A stretch of 64,000 nt of DNA, taken from positions 372,001-436,000 of the forward strand of contig NZ_SPUW01000003.1 of assembly GCF_004959925.1 (NCBI RefSeq), read 5' to 3'. Source of the stretch: Pseudooceanicola onchidii (GTDB lineage Bacteria > Pseudomonadota > Alphaproteobacteria > Rhodobacterales > Rhodobacteraceae). Below are positions 34,520 through 43,529 of this stretch, in pieces (the stretch's first letter is position 1; each line of letters starts with the position of its first letter). Position numbers and translations under genes: made by a program. The notes under the pieces were generated by a model that ran no database searches, was not told where the DNA came from, and worked only from the letters and a program-made list of their open reading frames with translations.

Positions 34520-36334
34520 ATGGCACGACAGCCAACAGCCATTCCGGGCGCGGACGACCGCGAGAAAAGCCGTGACCTTGGGGCCTTGCGCCGGTTGTGG
34601 CCCTTTCTGAAACCCTATTACGGCATGATGACGGCGGCCTTCGTGGCGCTGGTGCTGACGGCGGGCGTGTCGCTGCTGCTGCCCTTGGCCGTGCGCCGGG
34701 TGGTCGACAATTTCGGCGTCGATGCCTCGGGCCTTCTGGATCAGTACTTCGGCGCGGCCATCGGGTTCGCCGCGCTTCTCGCGCTTGGCACGGGCCTGCG
34801 CTATGCGCTGGTGACGCGGCTGGGGGAACGGGTCGTGGCGGATATCCGCAAGGCCGTCTTCGGCCGGGTCATCCAGATGTCGCCCGCCTTCTACGAGACC
34901 ACGATGACCGGCGAGGTGCTGAGCCGGATCACCACCGACACGACGCTGATCCAGTCGGTGATCGGTTCGTCGGTGTCGATCGCGCTGCGTAACCTGCTGA
35001 TCTTCCTGGGCGGGCTGGTGCTGATGCTGTTCACCTCGGCCAAGCTGACGGGGCTGGTGCTGCTGATCGTGCCGGTGGTGATCGTGCCGATCCTGACCCT
35101 GGGGCGCAAGCTGCGGGTGCTGAGCCGCGAGAACCAGGACTGGATCGCGCAGTCGTCGGGCAATGCCTCCGAGGCGCTCTTGTCGGTGCAGACCGTGCAG
35201 GCCTTCACCCACGAGGATCGCAGCCGCGCGACCTTCGACGCGGTGACCGAGCAAAGCTATCGCTCGGCCCTGCGGCGGACGACGGCGCGGGCGGTGATGA
35301 CGGTGATCGTGATCTTCCTGATCTTCTCGGGCATCGTCGGCGTGCTGTGGATCGGGGCGCATGACGTGCGCGCGGGCGAGATGTCGACCGGCGCGCTGGT
35401 GCAGTTCGTGATCTATTCGGTCATGGTCGCGGGCGCCGTCGCCGCGCTGTCCGAGATCTGGGGAGAGCTGCAGCGCGCGGCCGGGGCCACCGAACGGCTG
35501 GTCGAACTGCTGGCGGTCGAGGACGCGGTCAAGGATCCGGCGACGCCCGGCCTGCTGCCCGATCCCGTCCGCGGCCAGATCACCTTTGACGATGTGACCT
35601 TCCACTATCCTTCGCGCCCCGGCACGGCGGCGCTGGACGCGGTGTCGCTGACCGTCAATCCCGGGGAAACGGTGGCGCTGGTCGGGCCGTCGGGGGCGGG
35701 CAAGTCGACCGTGATCCAGATGATCCTGCGGTTCTACGACCCCGAACGCGGCACGGTGCGGCTGGACGGCACCGACCTGCGTGACCTGTCCCGGCGCGAT
35801 TTCCGCCGCGCGGTGGCGCTGGTGCCGCAGGATCCGGTGATCTTCGCGGCCTCGGCGCGCGACAATATCCGGTTCGGCTGGCCCGACGCCTCGGACGCCG
35901 ATGTGGAAGCGGCGGCCAAGGCTGCAGCCGCGCATGACTTCATCATGGCGCTGCCCGACGGCTACGACAGCCCGCTTGGCGAACGCGGCGTGATGCTGTC
36001 GGGCGGACAGAAACAGCGCATCGCCATTGCCCGCGCCATCCTGCGCGATGCGCCGGTGCTGCTGCTGGACGAGGCGACCAGCGCGCTGGACGCGGAAAGC
36101 GAACGGCTGGTGCAGCACGCGGTCGAGGTGGTCGCCGAAGGCCGCACGACCATCGTGATCGCGCACCGCCTGTCCACCGTGAAGAAGGCCGATCGTATCG
36201 TGGTCATGGACAATGGCCGCATCGTCGCAACGGGGCGTCACGACGACCTGGTGGCCGAAGGCGGGCTTTACGCACGGCTTGCAAGATTGCAGTTTACCGA
36301 AGGTGGCGCGGGGATTGCACCGGATCAGACCTGA
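34520..36334 (+). CDS. ABC transporter, fused permease and ATPase (MsbA/LmrA-type exporter)
   Basis: A 604-residue half-transporter. Six membrane helices in the first 320 residues are followed by the nucleotide-binding domain: Walker A GPSGAGKST, signature MLSGGQKQR, Walker B VLLLDEATSALD and the H-loop IVIAHRLST. All motifs are intact. Homodimer formation is expected. Candidate roles are lipid A/lipid or drug export. It follows tRNA-Gly by about 145 bases. The start at MARQPT has AAGGACAG upstream. Confidence 0.92.
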   Translation: MARQPTAIPGADDREKSRDLGALRRLWPFLKPYYGMMTAAFVALVLTAGVSLLLPLAVRRVVDNFGVDASGLLDQYFGAAIGFAALLALGTGLRYALVTRLGERVVADIRKAVFGRVIQMSPAFYETTMTGEVLSRITTDTTLIQSVIGSSVSIALRNLLIFLGGLVLMLFTSAKLTGLVLLIVPVVIVPILTLGRKLRVLSRENQDWIAQSSGNASEALLSVQTVQAFTHEDRSRATFDAVTEQSYRSALRRTTARAVMTVIVIFLIFSGIVGVLWIGAHDVRAGEMSTGALVQFVIYSVMVAGAVAALSEIWGELQRAAGATERLVELLAVEDAVKDPATPGLLPDPVRGQITFDDVTFHYPSRPGTAALDAVSLTVNPGETVALVGPSGAGKSTVIQMILRFYDPERGTVRLDGTDLRDLSRRDFRRAVALVPQDPVIFAASARDNIRFGWPDASDADVEAAAKAAAAHDFIMALPDGYDSPLGERGVMLSGGQKQRIAIARAILRDAPVLLLDEATSALDAESERLVQHAVEVVAEGRTTIVIAHRLSTVKKADRIVVMDNGRIVATGRHDDLVAEGGLYARLARLQFTEGGAGIAPDQT

Positions 36335-36388
36335 TCCCGAAGGGGTCCGTCGCGCCATCCGTATTTGAACCCATGGATGGAGAGTGTG

Positions 36389-36799
36389 ATGGGTCTGTTC
36401 AATTTTTGGAAAAAATCCGGCAAGAAAGTCAAAGGCGGCGGTGACGCGGCCCCGTCGGCGGAAGATTTGAAAAAAGAGGTCGAGGACCTGGGCCTCGATA
36501 CCACGGGTCTTGATATCCAGGTGGATGGCGACAAGGTGACCGTCGGCTCTGCCGCCTCGGATGAGATCAAGGAAAAGATCATCCTCGCGGTCGGCAATGT
36601 CGAAGGCGTGGCCGAGGTCGAGGCGGACGCCGACGCGGCGGTCTTCCACACGGTCGAAAAGGGCGACACGCTTTGGGCGATTGCCAAGACCACGCTTGGC
36701 GACGGCAACCGCTACAACGAGATCTTCGAGGCCAACAAGCCGATGCTGACCCATCCCGACAAGATCTATCCCGGGCAGGTGCTGCGCATTCCGCAGTGA
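36389..36799 (+). CDS. BON-LysM protein (Kbp/YgaU-like)
   Basis: 136 residues from MGLFNFWKK (GGAGAG upstream). BON domain at about 30-80 (DLGLDTTGLDIQVDGDKVTVGSAASDEIKEKIILAVGNVEGV) and a C-terminal LysM at about 88-134 (FHTVEKGDTLWAIAKTTLGDGNRYNEIFEANKPMLTHPDKIYPGQVLRIP). E. coli Kbp/YgaU has the same order and is a cytosolic potassium-binding protein. No signal peptide is seen, so cytosolic action is likely. A single gene closed by a terminator. Confidence 0.9.
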   Translation: MGLFNFWKKSGKKVKGGGDAAPSAEDLKKEVEDLGLDTTGLDIQVDGDKVTVGSAASDEIKEKIILAVGNVEGVAEVEADADAAVFHTVEKGDTLWAIAKTTLGDGNRYNEIFEANKPMLTHPDKIYPGQVLRIPQ

Positions 36800-36824
36800 C
36801 CGGGGCATGTCGAATTGACGACGC

Positions 36825-36857
36825 AGGCCGCCACGGGATCCCCGCTGGCGGCCTTTG
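36825..36857 (+). terminator. Intrinsic terminator after the BON-LysM gene
   Basis: Perfect 9-bp stem AGGCCGCCA / TGGCGGCCT, 12-base loop, short TTT tail. A second stem CGGGGC/GCCCCG follows near 36885. Confidence 0.75.
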
Positions 36858-37004
36858 ACCTGGCGGGCAGGGCTAGGTCAGAAACGGGGCTAAGCGCCCC
36901 GAAACCAAAGGTTTGAACGTTCCGTCACGCTTGCGCCGGGTGCAATTGTCGCACATGGTCCCCACATAAAGCGCAGACCAATAAGGCAACGGGAGGAAAG
37001 CCTC

Positions 37005-38906
37005 ATGGTAATGACGTCGCTCGCCGACAATCTGGCCATTCAAAATGCGATGCCCTACGAGGACCGGGACCTGCCGCGCACCGTCTACGAGATGCTGGCA
37101 CGGACCACCCAGAAATTCCCGTCGCACGACGCGATCTCCTTCCAGTTGACCTCGGGGCCGACCGACAAGGCCGAGACGCTGACCTGGCAGGAGTTGCACG
37201 ACAAGACCTGTCAGGCGGCGAACCTGTTCCGGTCGCTTGGCATCGGCGAAGGGGACGTGGTCGCGCTGGTCCTGCCGAACTGCAACGAAACGGCGATTTC
37301 GATCCTGGGCGGCATGGTCGCGGGCATCGTGAACCCGATCAATCCGCTGCTCGATGCCGAACAGATCGCGGCCATCCTGCGCGAAACCAAGGCCAAGGTC
37401 GTGGTGACCCTGCGTGGCTTCCCGCAGACCGATGTCGCGCAGAAGACGGCCGAGGCCGTGAAGGCCGCGCCGGGCGTGAAGACCGTTCTCGAGATCGACC
37501 TGAACCGGTACCTGACGCCGCCGAAAAGCTGGATCGTGCCGCTGATCCGCCCGAAGGTCACGACGACGCATGATGCGGCCGTCAAGAACTTCAACGCCGA
37601 GCTTGCCCGCCAGCCCAAGACGCTTGGCTTCGAGGACCGCAAGGAAGACCGCGTCGCGGCCTATTTCCACACCGGCGGCACCACGGGCATGCCCAAGGTC
37701 GCGCAGCACAAGAACTCGGGCATCGTCTACAACGGCTGGCTGGGGCACGAGCTGCTTTACACCGAAGAAGACAACGTGATCTGCCCGCTGCCGCTGTTCC
37801 ATGTCTTTGCCTGCCACGTGATCTTCATGTCGATGGTCAAATCGGGCGCGCATGTGGTCTTCCCGACGCCCGCCGGCTATCGCGGCGACGGCGTGTTCGA
37901 CAACTTCTGGAAGCTGTGCGAACGCTGGAAGATCACCTTCATCATCACCGTGCCGACGGCGATTTCGGCCATGATGCAGCGTCCGGTGGATGCCGATATC
38001 TCGACCGTGAAAACCTCGTTCTCGGGCTCTGCCCCGCTGCCGCAAGAGCTGTTCAACCGGTTCGAAAAGGCGACCGGCGTGACCATTGTCGAAGGCTATG
38101 GCCTGACCGAGGCGACCTGCCTTGTGTCGTGCAACCCCGTCGCGGGGGTCAAGAAGATCGGGTCCGTCGGCATCCCGTTCCCCTACACCGACGTCAAGAT
38201 CCTGACCCATGCCGAAGACGGAACCGTGCGTGAATGCGGCGTCGACGAAGTGGGCGAGATCTGCATTTCCAACCCGGGCGTGGTCGACGGATCGACCTAT
38301 ACCGAGGAAATCAAGAACCGCGATCTTTATCATTCGCGCCCCGACACGAACCGGCTGTACCTTCGGACCGGTGACCTTGGGCGACTGGATGCGGACGGAT
38401 ACCTCTATATCACCGGGCGCGCCAAGGATCTGATCATCCGCGGCGGTCACAACATCGACCCGGCCGAAATCGAGGAAGCCCTGCTGCGCCACGAAGCCGT
38501 CGCCTTTGCCGGCGCCATCGGCCAGCCCGACGCGCATTCGGGCGAGGTGCCCTGCGCCTATGTCGAACTGGTCGAGGGGGCCAGTGTCACGCCCGAGGAA
38601 CTGACCGAGTTCGCCTGTTCGCATATCCACGAACGCGCGGCCTATCCCAAGCATGTAGAGATCATGAAGGAGCTGCCCAAGACCGCCGTCGGCAAGGTCT
38701 TCAAGCCCGACCTGCGCAAGAGCGCGATCACCCGGATCTACAACGCCGCCCTGTCCGAGGCCGGTGTCGAGGCGAAGGTGGTCGAGGTCGTCGACGACAA
38801 GAAGCTGGGCCTGACCGCCAAGGTCAAGAAGACCGGAGAGGTCGACGACATGGCGATCACCGCGCTTCTGGGCAAGTTCACGCGCCCCTGGGCGTGGGTC
38901 GACTGA
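37005..38906 (+). CDS. AMP-forming acyl-CoA synthetase, long type
   Basis: A 633-residue ANL-superfamily ligase. The phosphate loop reads HTGGTTGMPKV (instead of the usual TSGTTGxPKG), with GYGLTEATCLVS and a C-terminal YRTGDLG-like LRTGDLGRLD, GRAKDLIIRGGHNIDPAEIE and the catalytic lysine motif LPKTAVGKVFK. GGAGG lies 8 bases before the start. It makes an acyl-CoA from an unknown, probably fatty or aromatic, acid. The nearest neighbour is a CYP153-like P450 186 bases downstream on the same strand, which would suit alkane or fatty-acid use. Confidence 0.86.
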   Translation: MVMTSLADNLAIQNAMPYEDRDLPRTVYEMLARTTQKFPSHDAISFQLTSGPTDKAETLTWQELHDKTCQAANLFRSLGIGEGDVVALVLPNCNETAISILGGMVAGIVNPINPLLDAEQIAAILRETKAKVVVTLRGFPQTDVAQKTAEAVKAAPGVKTVLEIDLNRYLTPPKSWIVPLIRPKVTTTHDAAVKNFNAELARQPKTLGFEDRKEDRVAAYFHTGGTTGMPKVAQHKNSGIVYNGWLGHELLYTEEDNVICPLPLFHVFACHVIFMSMVKSGAHVVFPTPAGYRGDGVFDNFWKLCERWKITFIITVPTAISAMMQRPVDADISTVKTSFSGSAPLPQELFNRFEKATGVTIVEGYGLTEATCLVSCNPVAGVKKIGSVGIPFPYTDVKILTHAEDGTVRECGVDEVGEICISNPGVVDGSTYTEEIKNRDLYHSRPDTNRLYLRTGDLGRLDADGYLYITGRAKDLIIRGGHNIDPAEIEEALLRHEAVAFAGAIGQPDAHSGEVPCAYVELVEGASVTPEELTEFACSHIHERAAYPKHVEIMKELPKTAVGKVFKPDLRKSAITRIYNAALSEAGVEAKVVEVVDDKKLGLTAKVKKTGEVDDMAITALLGKFTRPWAWVD

Positions 38907-38936
38907 TTTCACCGGGCCTGACAGGCTAAAGCACAA

Positions 38937-38964
38937 GGGGTCACGCCATCCGCGTGGCCCCTTT
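38937..38964 (+). terminator. Stem-loop after the acyl-CoA synthetase
   Basis: GGGGTCACGC / GCGTGGCCCC, 10 positions with one G-T pair, 5-base loop, tail TTTG. A weak to moderate terminator. Confidence 0.6.
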
Positions 38965-39092
38965 GCGTTTGGTGCGCGGGGGGCGATCCGCATCGCGACG
39001 CTACGGCATCCGCCTCGGCCCTTGCATGCCGGCCTGTGCAGGTGTCCTATGCTTACGCATACGTCAACTTTGGAAGGGAGGGAGGCCTGACC

Positions 39093-40364
39093 ATGGAAGA
39101 TGCACTGAGCCACCTGTCAGAGAAACAGGCAGCCGCGCTGGCCGAACCGATGACCCAGTTCACCGCCGCACGGGCATCGCTGTTCGCCACCGGGGCCGAG
39201 CTTCCGTTCTTCGAACGCCTGCGCAACGAGGACCCTGTGCACTGGTGCGACACCGGCAATTACGAACCCCACTGGTCGATCACCCGCTATGCCGACATCG
39301 CGGCGGTGGACCTGGATCACAAGCGGTTCTCCTCGGCCGAGGCGATCACGTTGCGTACGCCGGAAGCCATTGAATTCAATCGCTACCAGTCGAACGACGG
39401 GGCCGGGTTCATCACCATGGACCAGCCCGATCATGGCCCGCAGCGCAAGGCCGTGGGACCGGTGGTGCAGCCGCCGAACCTGGCGAAACTGTCGGTGCTG
39501 CTGCGCGAACGGGCGGGCAAGCTGCTGGACAGCCTGCCGGTCGGAGAGGCCTTTGACTGGGTCGACCTGGTGAGCAAGGAATTCACCGCGATGACGCTGG
39601 CCACGCTGTTTAACTATCCATTCGAAGAGCGCCGCCAGCTGACCCACTGGTCCGACATGATCACCGGATCGCCGGGCAACGGGCCGGTCAAAAGCTGGGA
39701 GCACAAGAAGGAGGAGATGGACAATTGCTTCGCCGCCTTCGACCAGCTGTGGCGCGAGCGGGAGAGCCGTTCGGACGGCTTCGACCTGGTGTCGCTGCTG
39801 GCGCAGGGCGAAGAGACCGCCTCGATGCCGCGGCATGTCTTCTATGGCAATGTGATCCTGCTGATCGTCGGCGGAAATGACACGACACGGAACACCCTGT
39901 CGGGGTCGGTCTATGCGCTGAACCAGAACCCGGCCCAGTATGACCTGCTGCGCGGTGATCCGGGGCTGGTGCCGGGCATGGTGTCGGAAACCATCCGCTG
40001 GCAGACCCCGCTGGCCCATATGGCCCGCACCGCGAAAGAGGACGTCGAGCTGGGTGGCAAGACCATCCGCAAGGGCGACCGGGTGGCGATGTGGTATCTG
40101 TCGGGCAACCGGGACGAGCGGCATTTCGAGAACCCGAACGCCTATGATATCCAAAGGAAGAACGTGCGGTCTCATCTTTCCTTCGGCTTTGGAATCCATC
40201 GCTGTTTCGGCAACCGCGTGGCTGAAATGCAGCTGCAGATCATGTGGGAAGAGATCCTGAAACGCTTCCCCGTGATCGAGGTGCTCGAGGAGCCGAAACG
40301 AACGTTCTCGGTCTTCGTGCGGGGGTATGAAAACCTGATGGTGCGCATCCCCCACAGGCATTGA
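39093..40364 (+). CDS. Cytochrome P450, CYP153-like
   Basis: 423 residues from MEDALSHL (GGGAGG upstream). The heme-thiolate motif FGFGIHRCFGNR has Cys371. The I-helix reads LIVGGNDTTRNT around residue 255 and EXXR is SETIRWQ, all close to alkane terminal hydroxylases of the CYP153 family as I know their motifs. The family needs a ferredoxin and reductase; neither is adjacent. Alternative: a P450 of another class I family. Terminal hydroxylation of alkanes or fatty acids would link it to the acyl-CoA synthetases and beta-oxidation here. Confidence 0.85.
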   Translation: MEDALSHLSEKQAAALAEPMTQFTAARASLFATGAELPFFERLRNEDPVHWCDTGNYEPHWSITRYADIAAVDLDHKRFSSAEAITLRTPEAIEFNRYQSNDGAGFITMDQPDHGPQRKAVGPVVQPPNLAKLSVLLRERAGKLLDSLPVGEAFDWVDLVSKEFTAMTLATLFNYPFEERRQLTHWSDMITGSPGNGPVKSWEHKKEEMDNCFAAFDQLWRERESRSDGFDLVSLLAQGEETASMPRHVFYGNVILLIVGGNDTTRNTLSGSVYALNQNPAQYDLLRGDPGLVPGMVSETIRWQTPLAHMARTAKEDVELGGKTIRKGDRVAMWYLSGNRDERHFENPNAYDIQRKNVRSHLSFGFGIHRCFGNRVAEMQLQIMWEEILKRFPVIEVLEEPKRTFSVFVRGYENLMVRIPHRH

Positions 40365-40383
40365 TCGCGGCAGATGTCCGGCC

Positions 40384-40417
40384 GGCCTCCGGCGGGAGTA
40401 TTTCTGGCAAGATGAAG
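40384..40417 (+). repeat. Dispersed GGAGTATTT repeat, copy 6
   Basis: 34 bases, begins GGCCTCCGGCGGGAGTATTT and ends GGCAAGATGAAG. Identical over the full 34 bases to 43200-43233 on the other side of the ABC importer. Confidence 0.9.
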
Positions 40418-40538
40418 CGGACCCTTCGCCCCCCGGCGGAGGGTTTGCTTGATTATTGGGCGGGGCGCTGATTTGCTGTGCAGGCAGGGGCCTGTCCGCT
40501 TGTCATTGTCGTGGCGGCGGGTGTCATCTGGGGAAGGT

Positions 40539-40567
40539 CGGCGCGCCGGGGTACCCGCCGCGCGCCG
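40539..40567. other. GC-rich leader hairpin before the ABC importer
   Basis: CGGCGCG (40539-40545) pairs with CGCGCCG (40561-40567), with inner CGGG/CCCG. It ends about 10 bases before the GAAGGAG ribosome site of the binding-protein gene. A candidate translational or attenuation element; no riboswitch family recognised. Confidence 0.45.
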
Positions 40568-40588
40568 GGAGAGATTGAAGGAGACACG

Positions 40589-41599
40589 ATGTTCACCAAA
40601 CTGATTGCTGCCGCATTCGCCGCCTCTGTCGCGGTGACGGGCGCGGCCCATGCCGACACCGACATGCCCTTTGCGCTGGACTGGAAATTCGAAGGCCCGG
40701 CGGCGCCGTACTTTGCCGCAATCGACGAAGGCTTTTTCGCGGACGCAGGCCTGACGGTCGAGATTTCCGAAGGCAAAGGGTCGCTTGACGCGATCCCCAA
40801 GGTTGCGACCGGCGCCTATCCGATCGGCTTTGCCGACATCAACAGCCTGATGCGGTTCCTGGACCAGAACCCCGATGCGCCGGTGACGGCCGTGATGATG
40901 GTCTATGACAAGCCGCCGTTCGCCGTGGTGGGCCGGAAGTCCCTGGGCGTCGAGACGCCGAAGGACCTGGAAGGCAAGGTGCTGGGCGCGCCGCCGCCGG
41001 ATGGTGCCTGGGCGCAGTTCCCGATCTTTGCCGCCGAGAACGACCTCGACATGTCGACCATCACGGTTGAACCCGTCGGCTTCCCGACCCGCGAGCCAAT
41101 GCTGGCCGAGGGCAAGGTGGCGTCCGTGACCGGTTTCTCGTTCTCGTCCACGCTGAACCTGAAGCGCCTGGGCGTGCCGATGGAGGACCAGTCGGTCATC
41201 CTGATGGCGGACCATGGCGTCGACCTTTATGGCAACGCGATCATCGTCAACACCGACTTCGCCAAGGCCAATCCCGAGGCGGTGACCGGGTTCCTCAAGG
41301 CCGTGGCCATGGGGTGGAAGTCGGCAATCGCCGATCCGGCCAAGGCCGTGGACGCGCTGATCAAGCGCAACCCGGCGGCCGACGCGGGGCTTGAGACCGA
41401 GCGGCTTCAGATGGCGATCGATGCGAACGTGATGACCGACTATGTCGCCGAGAACGGCATGGGGGGCGTCGACGCGGACCGCATGGCCTCGGCCATCGAA
41501 CAGACCAAGTCGGTCTACGAGTTCCAGTCCGAGCCCGACGCGGCCAAGTACTTTGACAGCAGCTACCTGCCGACTGACGGCAGCCTGATGCTGAAGTAA
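40589..41599 (+). CDS. ABC transporter substrate-binding protein, NMT1/THI5-like
   Basis: A 336-residue periplasmic protein. Signal peptide to about AHADTD. The NMT1/THI5 fold starts with ALDWKFEGPAAPYFAAIDEGFFADAGLTVEI, and includes GAYPIGFADINSL and VGFPTREPMLAEGKV. Such proteins bind thiamine precursors, pyrimidines, taurine or aromatic sulfonates. GAAGGAG precedes the ATG. First gene of a three-gene importer with the ATPase and permease that follow. The substrate cannot be fixed. Confidence 0.88.
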   Translation: MFTKLIAAAFAASVAVTGAAHADTDMPFALDWKFEGPAAPYFAAIDEGFFADAGLTVEISEGKGSLDAIPKVATGAYPIGFADINSLMRFLDQNPDAPVTAVMMVYDKPPFAVVGRKSLGVETPKDLEGKVLGAPPPDGAWAQFPIFAAENDLDMSTITVEPVGFPTREPMLAEGKVASVTGFSFSSTLNLKRLGVPMEDQSVILMADHGVDLYGNAIIVNTDFAKANPEAVTGFLKAVAMGWKSAIADPAKAVDALIKRNPAADAGLETERLQMAIDANVMTDYVAENGMGGVDADRMASAIEQTKSVYEFQSEPDAAKYFDSSYLPTDGSLMLK

Positions 41600-41635
41600 G
41601 GGCAGGGGGCCGGTCTTTGGATCGGCCCTTACCGC

Positions 41636-42436
41636 ATGGGAAATCTTATCGAGATCAAGGGCGTCACGCACGCCTACAAGACCCCGAACGGGCCGCTGCC
41701 GGTTCTGGACGGGTTGACCATCGAGGTGCCGGAAGGCGAATTTGCCGCCGTTGTCGGGCCGTCGGGTTGTGGCAAGTCGACGTTGACGCGGTTGGTGGCG
41801 GGGCTGATGAAGCCCGACACCGGCGAGGTCTGGCTGCATGGCGAGCGGGTTAAATCCCCGCGCAAGACCGTGGGCATGGCGTTCCAGAACCCGGTGATGC
41901 TGGAATGGCGCACGATCCTGGAAAACGTCATTCTGCCGCTGGAGATCGTGGCGCCGTCGATGCCGCGCGCGGATCGCGTGGCGCGGGCGATGGAGCTGCT
42001 ACAGCTGGTCGGCCTGGACGGGTTCGAGGGCAAGCGCCCGTCGGAATTGTCGGGCGGCATGCGCCAGCGGGCCTCGCTCTGCCGGGCGATCGTGCACAAG
42101 CCGGACGTTCTGATCATGGACGAACCCTTTGGCGCGCTGGATGCCTTCACCCGCGAGGACCTGTGGCAGACCATGCACGAGCTGCGGGCGAAAGAGCCCT
42201 TCACGGCCGTGCTGATTACCCACGACCTGCGCGAAAGCGTCTACCTGGGTGACCAGGTGATCGTGCTGTCGGGGCGGCCCGCGCGGACGCAGTTCGTGCT
42301 GGATGTGGACTATCCGGGTGACGGCGGGCTGCGGCAGCTGGAGGGGCTGTATACCCCCGAATGCGCCGCGATGCTGGCGACGCTGCGCGAGCAGATCCAG
42401 ATCGCCCAGGGGCGACATCCGGCGGAGGCGCACTGA
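41636..42436 (+). CDS. ABC transporter ATP-binding protein (TauB/SsuB/ThiZ type)
   Basis: 266 residues. Walker A GPSGCGKST at 41-49, Q-loop FQNPVML, signature LSGGMRQR, Walker B VLIMDEPFGALDAFTRE, and H-loop ITHDLRES, all intact. The FGALDAFTRE context is typical of nitrate/taurine-type importers. It ends in TGATG, overlapping the permease start by one base. It energises import with the two neighbouring gene products. Confidence 0.92.
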   Translation: MGNLIEIKGVTHAYKTPNGPLPVLDGLTIEVPEGEFAAVVGPSGCGKSTLTRLVAGLMKPDTGEVWLHGERVKSPRKTVGMAFQNPVMLEWRTILENVILPLEIVAPSMPRADRVARAMELLQLVGLDGFEGKRPSELSGGMRQRASLCRAIVHKPDVLIMDEPFGALDAFTREDLWQTMHELRAKEPFTAVLITHDLRESVYLGDQVIVLSGRPARTQFVLDVDYPGDGGLRQLEGLYTPECAAMLATLREQIQIAQGRHPAEAH

Positions 42437-43200
42437 TGCAGACCTTGCAGAAAATCGGCGTGCCGATCCTGGCCATTGCGCTGTTCGTGGCGTTCTGGGA
42501 ATTCATCGTCTGGGTGAACGGCTGGCCGAACTATGTCATGGCCTCTCCGTCCGACCTGCCCGAGGCCTACGCGCGGTTCTGGAACCTGTTCCTGATCGGG
42601 TCCTGGCAGACGCTGTGGCGGACCGTGGCGGGGCTGTTGCTGGCGGTGATCTTCGGCACGCTTCTGGGCATGGTCATGGGCTTTTCGCGCATCGCGCGCG
42701 ACGGGCTTTATCCGCTGCTGGTCGGTTTCAACGCGATCCCGAAGGCGACCCTGGTGCCAGTGCTGGCGCTGCTGTTCATCGGGCAGCACAATTTCAACAC
42801 GGTGCTGATGGCCTTTCTGATCTCGTTCTTCCCGATCGCGGTCTCCGTGGGAATCGGCCTGTCGACGCTCGAGCCGGAATATCGCGACATCCTGCGGTCG
42901 CTTGGCGCATCCAAGGTCACGATCTTTCGCAAGATCGCGCTGCCCAAGACGCTGCCGGAGTTTTTCGGCGCGCTGAAGGTGTCGGTGACGCTGGCCTTCA
43001 TCGGCACGAATCTGGTCGAAATCATCTCGCCCCACGGGCGCGGGCTGGGCGCGCTGTTCCTGTCGGGGCAGACGAATTCGAACTATCCGCTGATGTTCGC
43101 GGTCCTGATCGCGCTCGCCGTGCTGGGGATCCTTCTGTATTACGCCGTGGTGGCGCTGGAGAAGATCTTTGCCGGCTGGGCCGAGCGGCCGCAGGGCTAG
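42436..43200 (+). CDS. ABC transporter permease (TauC/SsuC type)
   Basis: 254 residues with six membrane helices. The EAA loop EPEYRDILRSLGASKVTIFRKIALPKTLPE marks the contact with the ATPase. MQTLQKIG starts one base into the ATPase stop codon. The stop codon touches repeat copy 7. The importer may take up a nitrogen- or sulfur-containing small molecule; the substrate is unknown. Confidence 0.91.
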   Translation: MQTLQKIGVPILAIALFVAFWEFIVWVNGWPNYVMASPSDLPEAYARFWNLFLIGSWQTLWRTVAGLLLAVIFGTLLGMVMGFSRIARDGLYPLLVGFNAIPKATLVPVLALLFIGQHNFNTVLMAFLISFFPIAVSVGIGLSTLEPEYRDILRSLGASKVTIFRKIALPKTLPEFFGALKVSVTLAFIGTNLVEIISPHGRGLGALFLSGQTNSNYPLMFAVLIALAVLGILLYYAVVALEKIFAGWAERPQG

Positions 43201-43233
43201 GCCTCCGGCGGGAGTATTTCTGGCAAGATGAAG
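43200..43233 (+). repeat. Dispersed GGAGTATTT repeat, copy 7
   Basis: Starts on the last base of the permease stop. Identical in all 34 bases to 40384-40417, in the same direction, so the two bracket the three-gene importer (about 2.8 kb apart). Confidence 0.9.
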
Positions 43234-43349
43234 GGCTGGCGCGGGCTGGCCCTTTTTCATGCGCCGGGGGCAGGGAAGTCGGACAGGCGCGGTTGTCACG
43301 TGGCGGTGGCCACATACATCAACCATATAAGTCTGACAGGGGAAGGTGA

Positions 43350-43424
<75 letters not shown>

Positions 43425-43529
43425 CCTTCTGACCGGAGCTTTCCGGGCCGTGGCGGGTGATTAGAAGGTTCCGCCGGATGATGCAAGCGCAATCTGGACG
43501 GTTTTTTCAGGTTGATTTAGAGAGGGGGC

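Noticed and set aside
33926-36808. A minus-strand open frame of 960 codons over the AEC gene, tRNA-Gly, the ABC exporter and the LysM gene
   Set aside because: It runs through a tRNA and clear sense genes, its translation is rich in Arg, His, Gln and Gly repeats, and it has no domain.
36873-39113. A minus-strand open frame of 746 codons opposite the acyl-CoA synthetase
   Set aside because: The opposite strand holds a full-length ligase with intact motifs. The frame has no signal of its own.
40365-40588. TPP riboswitch upstream of the THI5-like importer
   Set aside because: The conserved CTGAGA and related loop motifs are not seen in the leader.
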